From positions 1,976 to 9,953 of the forward strand of contig DXVA01000153.1 of the NCBI GenBank assembly GCA_019408975.1: a DNA stretch of 7,978 bases, in the 5' to 3' direction. This DNA is from Lentisphaeria bacterium (GTDB lineage Bacteria > Verrucomicrobiota > Lentisphaeria > Victivallales > UBA1829). The position numbers and the translations under genes were made by a program. How positions within the stretch are numbered: position 1 is the stretch's first letter; the number at the start of each line of letters is the position of its first letter. The notes under the pieces are model-generated. The model did not search any database, had not been told where the DNA came from, and saw only the letters and a list, made by a program, of their open reading frames with translations. Below are positions 1 to 5,291 of the stretch, one piece after another.

Positions 1-1271
1 TCTCTGGTTGCGGCGACAGCGGCGGCAGCGGCGGCGACGGCGATTGCCTTTCCCTCATAATCAGGAGCGGCGATCGCGGCGGCAAGGGAGGCTTTGGCGG
101 CTGTATGCGCTTGCGTCTGTTTCCTGATTGCGCTTTCGGCGCGGCGGATCATCTCCGGCATCGTCAGCTGCCAGTATTCGTCATTGAAAATCTGATGCAG
201 GTCAGCCAGGGCATACAGGGGTTCCGTTCTGCCGCCCGCCGAAACTTTCACAGTGCCTGCGGGCATGGGAGACGCTTTTTCCAGAATCGGGAAACGCCAT
301 TTCGCAGGCACCATGCCCGGTATCTGAAAGGAAACGGAACGCGTCGTCCATGCAGGGGCGCGCCCGTCGGCGACTATGACGAACACAATATTGTCGCAAA
401 GGGAATAATTCCACGGCGCGGCATTCTTCAGAGTGTCCGGATACGGTTCGTCAAGAAGTTTCAGAACCGTCGCATAATCCCGCCGTATGAGTTCGTTTCC
501 CGACTGCATTCCATAAAGATATTTCAAATCAATCGCGGCTTCATCCCAGTCATTGTCCCAATAATAGGCAATGGCGGACAGATAAAACGCCAGAGGATGG
601 AACATCGCGCTGTAAACAGGGCGGCGCAGGCTGTTGTATTCCTGATAATCCGGCAGGACCTTGACCAGCCCGAACGCTGAATTGTTTGTCTTGTCGTCAA
701 AAACTTCCGTCTTCATCCGGTAAGGCGGCACATCCCTGCCGGAGTTTTTCCTGTTGTATTCCAGCATCGCCTTGTCGGCGTCATTCAGCAGAAACCGGTA
801 CTGGCTCTGCCTCATACGCCGAATCTCCACAAGGGCGTCCTCGAACTGGTCATTGGAAAGATAATCGAAAAATTTGAACATGCTCAGGAGAATACGGTCG
901 CTCCGGAATCCGCTGTAAGACGCCCTGCCGGGGGAATGCAAATCCAGTTTACCCTGAGAATCATGGAGATACAACAGTTTCTCCGCGCGCCGGAGATGCT
1001 TGAGAGATTCCCCGTATTTTCCCGCATCCATGTTTGCCGATCCGGCTTCGATATGCCAGAGAAGCGCATTCCCCCCGGTCTCTCCCTGAAACTCATTGCT
1101 CATTTCAGATGTTTCCGCGGCAGCCTCATTCAAACGATTGGAATAGTAAAGCCCTGCGACACGCTCCTGGTCGGCCTGTGTATAAACCGTGCCGCACGCA
1201 GACAGCAGAAGAAGCGCCAAAACACCTCCCAGGCATAGCGCAAGATTTCCCGCTGTCCGTTTTCCATTCAT
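1..1271 (-). CDS. COG3014-like TPR-type outer-membrane lipoprotein (3' end beyond window)
   Basis: This frame is open from the ATG at 1271 to the window edge, giving 423 codons without a stop; the C-terminus is missing. The protein starts MNGKRTAG, has a hydrophobic stretch at residues 9-23 and a classic lipobox LSAC at 23-26, so Cys26 should be lipidated and the protein exported. Residues about 34-165 look like TPR-type helical hairpins (for example SDRILLSMFKFFDYLSNDQFEDALVEIRR, given here only as the central stretch around residues 125-150). This pattern resembles the uncharacterised COG3014 family, often found beside LpoB/CsgG-like genes. The visible end (last about 45 residues) is very rich in alanine. 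The AGGAG ribosome site (1286-1282) overlaps the TAG stop of the preceding gene, 9 nt before the start, which implies coupled translation as the fourth gene of the operon. Function unknown; the lipoprotein call is firm and the family call is by recollection of sequence pattern. Confidence 0.86.
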   Translation of the reverse strand, partial: MNGKRTAGNLALCLGGVLALLLLSACGTVYTQADQERVAGLYYSNRLNEAAAETSEMSNEFQGETGGNALLWHIEAGSANMDAGKYGESLKHLRRAEKLLYLHDSQGKLDLHSPGRASYSGFRSDRILLSMFKFFDYLSNDQFEDALVEIRRMRQSQYRFLLNDADKAMLEYNRKNSGRDVPPYRMKTEVFDDKTNNSAFGLVKVLPDYQEYNSLRRPVYSAMFHPLAFYLSAIAYYWDNDWDEAAIDLKYLYGMQSGNELIRRDYATVLKLLDEPYPDTLKNAAPWNYSLCDNIVFVIVADGRAPAWTTRSVSFQIPGMVPAKWRFPILEKASPMPAGTVKVSAGGRTEPLYALADLHQIFNDEYWQLTMPEMIRRAESAIRKQTQAHTAAKASLAAAIAAPDYEGKAIAVAAAAAAVAATR

Positions 1272-1284
1272 CTCCCGCACTCTC

Positions 1285-2586
1285 CTACTGCGCCATCGGA
1301 TATGCCGGCGGAGGCTGTGCAGCAGGAGCCTGCGCCTGTTTCCGGCAAACAGCGCCGACGGCAAAATCAGCCGCTTTGCCGGTCACGACCGATGCAGTGC
1401 TCAACTCCGGCTGAACCGAATTCACGCGAACCGTTCCCACCATCTTTTCCGCCTGCCCGATCACTTTTTTCGTCACAGGATGCACGATTCCCGCGCTCTT
1501 GGCATAAACCAGGAAAACATCTCCCGTTTTCACGCCGCCGAGAGAACCGCGCGTCAGGTAGACCTGTCCGCCGTCCACTCCCGCGACCAGCACCGGATCG
1601 ACCTGCTCCAGAATGGCTCCGGTCAAGGCGGCGACGGCGCGGTCAAGAAGCGCGTTGGTATAATCGGCGGCAGTCCAGTCGCGTTTCTCCGAAGCGGGAA
1701 TTTCCGTGGAACGCATTGTGAATTTGAAATCCCCGGAGGCGATGACTTTACCTGTTTTCACTTCCAGAAGCTTGAAGTCCGCCTGAACGGTCGATACGAT
1801 TCTGGAACTGGTCCCTGCAATCTGCGTCGAACTTGAGATCAGATTGTTTTCCAGGCGTGTCAGGTTCAAAACGAGAATATCGTCCGCCACGGACATCTGC
1901 GCAATTCGGGAATACTGCCCGCTGTCCGCGAGATCGAAATCGACCATTTTTGACTCAGCGGCGATCTTGTCGAGATCGGCGCGTTCCAGCAGTTCAAAAA
2001 CGCCGCTTCCCCGAAGCGAACTGCCCAGCTTGCTCCCGAAAGCCGTGGCATCCGCCGCAGAGATGTTCCTGCCTGCAACCTTCACAGGAAGGATTGCAAG
2101 TTTGCGGACGGCATCCGCGCCTTTGGCGAGAAGCCCCATCTTATCCAGCGCAATTTCCATGCGGGCAATCAACTGCGCAAAGGAAGCGGCGTCAACAACA
2201 GCTTTCCTATCCGCATCGACTTCTCCGGTCGTGCAGTTGACAAGCATGAAACTCATCGTGTATTTGTTTCCGAGTTTCGCCACAGTATAATGCAGAAGCA
2301 GATTCACGCCGGAAACCTTGCCGAATCGCGCCAGAGTCCCGCGGTCATCGACCAGCCCGGATTCCGTCTGAAACTGATTTTCACGGAGAATCGCCTCCAG
2401 CGCGGAACGGGTCACGACATTGTATTTTCCATTGAGCTTCGCCTCGATCCGGCTGGTCAGAGCCTGAATCTCATTTTCAGAAAGTTTTGCACGGTTGTCC
2501 GAAGCCACCGCAATTTTTTCCTTCGGCGCCGCGCTCAATGCGCCGCCGGCAACGAACAGACAGAGAAACAGTAATGATTTCCACAT
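1285..2586 (-). CDS. Exported protein with tandem CsgG-like domains and FlgT-C-like tail
   Basis: The product is 433 aa with a Sec signal peptide (MWKSLLFLCLFVAGGALSAA, cleavage near residue 20), so it is periplasmic or envelope-associated. Two related alpha/beta domains follow. The first, residues about 24-150, has VVTRSALEAILREN at 57-70 and GVNLLLHYTVAKL at 93-105. The second, about 160-292, has KLAILPV at 162-168, ELLERADLDKIAAE at 198-211 and DDILVLNLTRLE at 235-246. These match the beta-strand/helix pattern of CsgG/TolB-N-like folds. Residues about 328-405 (GGQVYLTRGSLGGVKTGD, then a variable loop and VGTVRV) resemble the C-terminal beta domain of flagellar assembly protein FlgT and related proteins. 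The tail is Pro/Ala/Gln-rich (APAAQPPPAYPMAQ). GAGGG at 2599-2595 lies 8 nt before the ATG. It is the third gene of the operon, 17 bp after the previous stop. The exact role is unknown; CsgG relatives act in secretion or as envelope lipoprotein partners. Domain assignments are from visual pattern, not a search. Confidence 0.85.
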   Translation of the reverse strand: MWKSLLFLCLFVAGGALSAAPKEKIAVASDNRAKLSENEIQALTSRIEAKLNGKYNVVTRSALEAILRENQFQTESGLVDDRGTLARFGKVSGVNLLLHYTVAKLGNKYTMSFMLVNCTTGEVDADRKAVVDAASFAQLIARMEIALDKMGLLAKGADAVRKLAILPVKVAGRNISAADATAFGSKLGSSLRGSGVFELLERADLDKIAAESKMVDFDLADSGQYSRIAQMSVADDILVLNLTRLENNLISSSTQIAGTSSRIVSTVQADFKLLEVKTGKVIASGDFKFTMRSTEIPASEKRDWTAADYTNALLDRAVAALTGAILEQVDPVLVAGVDGGQVYLTRGSLGGVKTGDVFLVYAKSAGIVHPVTKKVIGQAEKMVGTVRVNSVQPELSTASVVTGKAADFAVGAVCRKQAQAPAAQPPPAYPMAQ

Positions 2587-2603
2587 GTTCCATACCCTCT
2601 TTC

Positions 2604-3454
2604 TTATTTTTTATCCACGGCAAAACGTGCATTCATCGCTTCAGCCGCCTGCTTGAGCGCATCCTTCATGAGATCCTGAAAAAGCGAATCATTAACAGTC
2701 TGCGCAAATTTCGTATTCATCAGGGACTGTTCCCCCGTGACGACTTTTGAGAATACAATCTGATTGGTTTTGAGATCAATCACTTTCACAAGCACATCCA
2801 GTGAATAATTAACCCGGTCCGTCTTGATGCCGTAACCGGAAAATTTCTTATGTTCCGTTTTCAGATCGGCAACCGTCCCGGTCAGGACATGAGTCGCCCC
2901 GCTTTTCTCGGAAAACTCCCGAATCCGCTGATCGGCATCCTCCGCAGTCTGGGCGCGCCCGAAATCCAGAGATTTCAGCGCGGCTTCGATTCCCTCCCGG
3001 TTTGCAAGCGAGAAAGTCTCCGGATATTCCCCGAGATAACCGGTCATATATTCCGCGCCGATTACAACGGGACGCTGTTTTGAATTCAGAATCTTCCTTG
3101 CCAAAGCCTCTCTTGCAGCGCGGTCACGGGCATTATCCTGAAGCCCCTGCCCGATTGCCGTCATTGCGGCGGCACCGGCGACACGAGCGTCAATCATTCT
3201 CACAAACCCCTGCATCCGGTCGTCAATGCTCTGACGGTCCGCATTGTTGAGAATCCCTTTGTAAGCGGTATCCACCGGCTTATCCTTGATCAGGCGCAGT
3301 TTCTGCCCGACAAGATCAATGCAGGTGAAATCCAGCACAGCGATCTTCATTTCAGGCGTTTTTGCTTCCGCAGTCTTCTGCGCCTCCGCCGCCCCAGACC
3401 GAGTACAGCCGCCAGACAGCACAGGGCAAATCCTTTTTTTATCATCACCGACAT
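2604..3454 (-). CDS. CsgG/LpoB-like exported protein, signal peptide out of frame with mature domain
   Basis: The uninterrupted mature frame runs from 3422 (GTG) to the TAA at 2604. It contains MKIAVLDFT (start of the first beta strand), SLANREGIEAALKSLDF, GATHVLTGTVADL and VNYSLDVLVKVIDLKTNQIVFSKVV, the layout of CsgG/LpoB-like alpha/beta domains. A roughly 90-residue helical insertion follows the first strand. The 272-aa frame has no convincing start or export signal. A good start lies at 3454 in another frame: GGAGG at 3468-3464 with 9-nt spacing, then MSVMIKKGFALCCLAAVLGLG, a typical signal peptide, which then runs into an Arg run and stops at the ATGA at 3352-3349. One extra G in the G4 run (CCCC on the plus strand, 3392-3395) would join them as ...VLGLGAAEAQKTAEAK with an AxA cleavage site. 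So this is either a real 1-nt deletion, a sequencing error, or recoding. A lipoprotein version is also possible, since the mature frame carries LSGGC. Second gene of the operon, 17 bp after the first. Confidence 0.8.
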
Positions 3455-3471
3455 TTCTTCATTCCTCCACG

Positions 3472-3819
3472 TTATAATTCAAAAACACTGATGACGTCCA
3501 CCGCGATCTTCAATCGGCTGCGTTCCTTGTAAAGACGCCCTTTCATCTCGCGTCCGTTCCGGAGAACCAGCACTACCCGGTATGAGCCGTCGGGAAACGT
3601 TCCATCCAGTTTCACCATGGCGCATTTTGTTTCGATTCCACAGTCCCGCAGGCCGCGCGTAGCGATTTTCGCAAGATCGACACTTTCCAGTTCCTGTTTT
3701 GAAATTGCAGCTCCAGTCTGTACATAAACCCTGCGATCAGGGGCGAAAATAAGAAATGCGGCAAGCAGTACAGCCAGAAGGGTAGCGATTCCTGCAACAA
3801 TCACAACCGATTTTTTCAT
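3472..3819 (-). CDS. Small membrane-anchored protein of unknown function (115 aa)
   Basis: I do not recognise a family. The chosen ATG at 3819 has AAGGA (3829-3825) 5 nt upstream; an in-frame ATG at 3846 (adding MKYQQGRKQ) has no ribosome site and falls at the expected transcription start, so it is rejected. The protein begins MKKS followed by one hydrophobic segment at residues 5-26, either an uncleaved anchor or a signal sequence. The remaining about 88 residues should be periplasmic and read as a small alpha/beta domain: VYVQTG at 31-36, a helix at 40-56, then strands around TKCAMVKLDG, SYRVVLVL and RLKIAVDVISVFEL. Cys60 and Cys66 could form a disulfide. It is the first gene of the four-gene envelope operon, with its promoter directly upstream and the next gene's start 17 bp downstream, so it probably works with the CsgG/LpoB-like proteins; that link is inference from position. 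Confidence 0.8.
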   Translation of the reverse strand: MKKSVVIVAGIATLLAVLLAAFLIFAPDRRVYVQTGAAISKQELESVDLAKIATRGLRDCGIETKCAMVKLDGTFPDGSYRVVLVLRNGREMKGRLYKERSRLKIAVDVISVFEL

Positions 3820-3822
3820 CTG

Positions 3823-3831
3823 CTTCCTTCC
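3823..3831 (-). promoter_or_regulatory. Ribosome binding site deciding the 115-aa protein start
   Basis: The minus strand reads GGAAGGAAG here, with the AAGGA core 5 nt before the ATG at 3819. The upstream in-frame ATG at 3846 has only CCGG in front of it, so this site settles the start in favour of MKKSVV. Confidence 0.7.
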
Positions 3832-3844
3832 CTGTTGATATTTC

Positions 3845-3864
3845 ATCCGGTAAAATATCCGGTA
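3845..3864. repeat. Direct repeat ATCCGGTA x2 flanking the -10 of the envelope operon
   Basis: ATCCGGTA occurs at 3845-3852 and again at 3857-3864, a 12-bp period close to one helical turn. The copies bracket the TATTTT -10 element (3852-3857) of the minus-strand promoter and the presumed transcription start. The spacing and placement suit a repressor or regulator binding both half-sites on one DNA face, but no regulator is identified and two 8-mers could be chance. Confidence 0.4.
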
Positions 3865-3880
3865 CGGACTCCAGTTTCAA
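3852..3880 (-). promoter_or_regulatory. Sigma-70-type promoter of the envelope lipoprotein operon
   Basis: On the minus strand, TTGAAA (3880-3875, 5 of 6 to TTGACA) and TATTTT (3857-3852, 4 of 6 to TATAAT) are separated by exactly 17 nt. The predicted start is near 3845, giving a leader of about 26 nt before the ATG at 3819 with its ribosome site inside. It is the only well-spaced housekeeping-type promoter I see in this divergent region and would serve all four minus-strand genes. Confidence 0.6.
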
Positions 3881-3913
3881 GCGTTCTTTGTGCACTCTTG
3901 AACGTTTTTCAAG
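3876..3913. repeat. Cluster of TTCAAG/CTTGAA half-sites (inverted repeats)
   Basis: TTCAAG at 3876-3881, CTTGAA at 3897-3902 and TTCAAG at 3908-3913 form two overlapping inverted repeats; the last pair is a compact CTTGAA-N5-TTCAAG. The first copy overlaps the -35 of the minus-strand promoter, and the group lies about 135-175 bp upstream of the predicted sigma-54 start of proV. It could be a regulator binding array serving either promoter. No terminator logic applies, because it is followed by coding-free leader rather than a T-run after a stop. Confidence 0.4.
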
Positions 3914-3918
3914 ATAAA

Positions 3919-3933
3919 ATTGCAAAATGCAAT
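3919..3933. repeat. Perfect 15-bp inverted repeat ATTGCA-AAA-TGCAAT, candidate activator site
   Basis: ATTGCA (3919-3924) and TGCAAT (3928-3933) are exact reverse complements around AAA. The dyad is centred about 120 bp upstream of the predicted sigma-54 transcription start of proV, a normal distance for an upstream activating sequence bound by a Fis-type helix-turn-helix activator dimer. A further CTGCA-N10-TGCAG pair follows at 3946-3965. The binding protein is unknown; the assignment rests on symmetry and position. Confidence 0.45.
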
Positions 3934-4022
3934 CTCCGTAATTGACTGCATCTTGCTTTTTGCAGGAACCGTTCGCCTCCCGCAAATCATATTTTTTTAT
4001 TTTGAACTCAAATTTCATAAGT

Positions 4023-4038
4023 TGGCACGCCTCCTGCT
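4023..4038 (+). promoter_or_regulatory. Sigma-54 (-24/-12) promoter of proV-proWX
   Basis: The site reads TGGCACGCCTCCTGCT and matches the sigma-54 consensus TGGCACG-N4-TTGCW at every fixed position except one (C for the first T of TTGC). The GG (4024-4025) and GC (4036-4037) are separated by the required 10 nt. Transcription should begin near 4049, leaving a short leader with the ribosome site at 4061-4067. Sigma-54 control would require an ATP-dependent activator bound upstream, for which the inverted repeats at 3876-3933 are candidates. No good sigma-70 promoter was seen for proV. Confidence 0.72.
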
Positions 4039-4060
4039 ATCATGCTGGTTCAAAACCTGG

Positions 4061-4067
4061 AAAGGAG
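4061..4067 (+). promoter_or_regulatory. Ribosome binding site deciding the proV start
   Basis: AAAGGAG lies 6 nt before the ATG at 4074. The frame stays open upstream to a TTG at 3942, but that extension has no ribosome site, covers the sigma-54 promoter and would make the protein longer than the usual about 400 residues. The start at 4074 is therefore preferred. Confidence 0.85.
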
Positions 4068-4073
4068 ACTCTT

Positions 4074-5291
4074 ATGACATCAAGCCGCATAGAACAGCCG
4101 GAACATATCAGGATCAAAGGACTGACAAAGATATTCGGCAGAAACCGCAGGAAAGCGGTCCAGCTCTTCCGTTCCGGCAGAAGCCGGGAGGAAGTCTATT
4201 CCGCGACTCAATGCAATATCGGAGTTTACAACATCAACTTTTCCGTCCGCCGGGGAGAACTCTTCGTCATCATGGGGCTTTCCGGAAGCGGGAAAAGCAC
4301 TCTGATACGCACAATCAACCGCCTGATCGAGCCTTCCGCCGGCGAAATCTGCATCGGCAATACAGAAATCACGCGCCTGAATAACGCACAGCTGCGCGCG
4401 CTTCGCAGAAAGCGGATCAGCATGGTGTTCCAGCACTTTGCCCTCTATCCCCATCTGACGGTGCTTGAAAACGCTTCATACGGACTGAAAGTCAGCGGCG
4501 TTCCCCGCGAAGAACGGGAAGCGAAAGCATGTGAAATGCTGGAAATGACAGGACTCAAAGGTTATGAACAGCACTATCCGCACCAGCTTTCCGGAGGAAT
4601 GCAGCAGAGGGTCGGCATTGCCCGTGCTCTCGCGGTCGATCCGGAAATCATCATCATGGATGAGGCTTTGAGCGCGCTTGACCCTCTGATCCGCCGTGAA
4701 ATGCAGCATGAAATTCTCGCACTGCAACGCAAGCTCAACAAGACCGTGATCTTCATTACCCATGACCTTGATGAAGCGATCCGGCTTGCGGACCGCGTCC
4801 TGATCATGAAAGACGGCGAAATTGCGCAGATCGGAACGATGGAGGAAATTCTGAGCAAACCCGCCAATGAGTATGTCGCAAAGTTCGTCAACGCGGCAGA
4901 CAAAACAAAAGTCATTACGGCAGGCGCCATCATGAAACGCGTCTATGACGTCATACACCTCAGCGACGGACCGCGCACGATGCTCCGCAAAATTCAGTAC
5001 AGCGGTCTTTCCTCGCTGTTCGTTACAAATGCGCAGGGCATCATCTACGGCATCGTCTGGGCGAAAACCGTCAAGGAGCACCAGTCCGTAAAAAATGCAA
5101 ATGCCCAGATGCTGATGGACACCGACATCAAAACGATCAACAAGGACGCGCCTCTCAAGGAAGTCGTCGCTCTGATGGGAGACTCTCCGGCACCGGTGGC
5201 GGCGCTGGACGACGACCGGAAGTTCCTGGGAGCAATCACCAGCGGCGCACTGCTTGCAAGTCTCGCCGCAACCAACGGAGAACATAAATGA
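4074..5291 (+). CDS. proV: Glycine betaine/proline betaine ABC importer ATP-binding protein with CBS domains
   Basis: The product is 405 aa, close to E. coli ProV (about 400). It powers uptake of compatible solutes such as glycine betaine and sits at the inner face of the cytoplasmic membrane. Visible motifs: the ProV-type N-terminal region with KGLTKIFGRN (15-24) and the GVYNINFSV stretch; Walker A GLSGSGKST (68-76); Q-loop Gln120; signature LSGGMQQRV (172-180); Walker B IIIMDEA (192-198) with catalytic Glu197; D-loop SALD (200-203); switch His230. Residues about 283-400 form a CBS-domain pair (VIHLSDGP, SLFVTNAQGIIYGIV, VVALMGDSPAPVAALDDDRKFLGAIT), the part that senses ionic strength or nucleotides in OpuA/ProV relatives. 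It overlaps proWX by 4 nt (ATGA), so the two subunits should be translationally coupled. Expression probably comes from the sigma-54 site at 4023. All catalytic residues are intact. Confidence 0.97.
   Translation: MTSSRIEQPEHIRIKGLTKIFGRNRRKAVQLFRSGRSREEVYSATQCNIGVYNINFSVRRGELFVIMGLSGSGKSTLIRTINRLIEPSAGEICIGNTEITRLNNAQLRALRRKRISMVFQHFALYPHLTVLENASYGLKVSGVPREEREAKACEMLEMTGLKGYEQHYPHQLSGGMQQRVGIARALAVDPEIIIMDEALSALDPLIRREMQHEILALQRKLNKTVIFITHDLDEAIRLADRVLIMKDGEIAQIGTMEEILSKPANEYVAKFVNAADKTKVITAGAIMKRVYDVIHLSDGPRTMLRKIQYSGLSSLFVTNAQGIIYGIVWAKTVKEHQSVKNANAQMLMDTDIKTINKDAPLKEVVALMGDSPAPVAALDDDRKFLGAITSGALLASLAATNGEHK

Noticed and set aside
1..60. GCG/GGC-rich triplet run resembling a tandem repeat
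   Set aside because: It is the alanine-rich coding tail of the minus-strand lipoprotein, with irregular triplets and no repeated unit or spacer structure.
105..2290. Several plus-strand frames (63-215 codons) over the lipoprotein operon
   Set aside because: They overlap each other and sit opposite genes with signal peptides, ribosome sites and tight operon spacing; their sequences are Arg/Pro/Ser-rich without domain character.
3434..3440. A AAA AAA slippery heptamer as a programmed -1 frameshift site
   Set aside because: Slipping there would replace the hydrophobic signal core with RICPVLSGGC, a much poorer export signal; a missing base in the G4 run explains the frame break better. Not fully excluded.
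3942..3947. TTGACT as a sigma-70 -35 box for proV
   Set aside because: No -10-like hexamer lies 16-18 nt downstream (the position reads GGAACC).
3942..4073. N-terminal extension of ProV from a TTG at 3942
   Set aside because: It would cover the sigma-54 promoter, has no ribosome site and exceeds the family length; ATG 4074 has AAAGGAG at ideal spacing.
4476..5285. A 269-codon open frame antisense to proV
   Set aside because: It mirrors the codon pattern of proV and has no motif, start signal or neighbour support.
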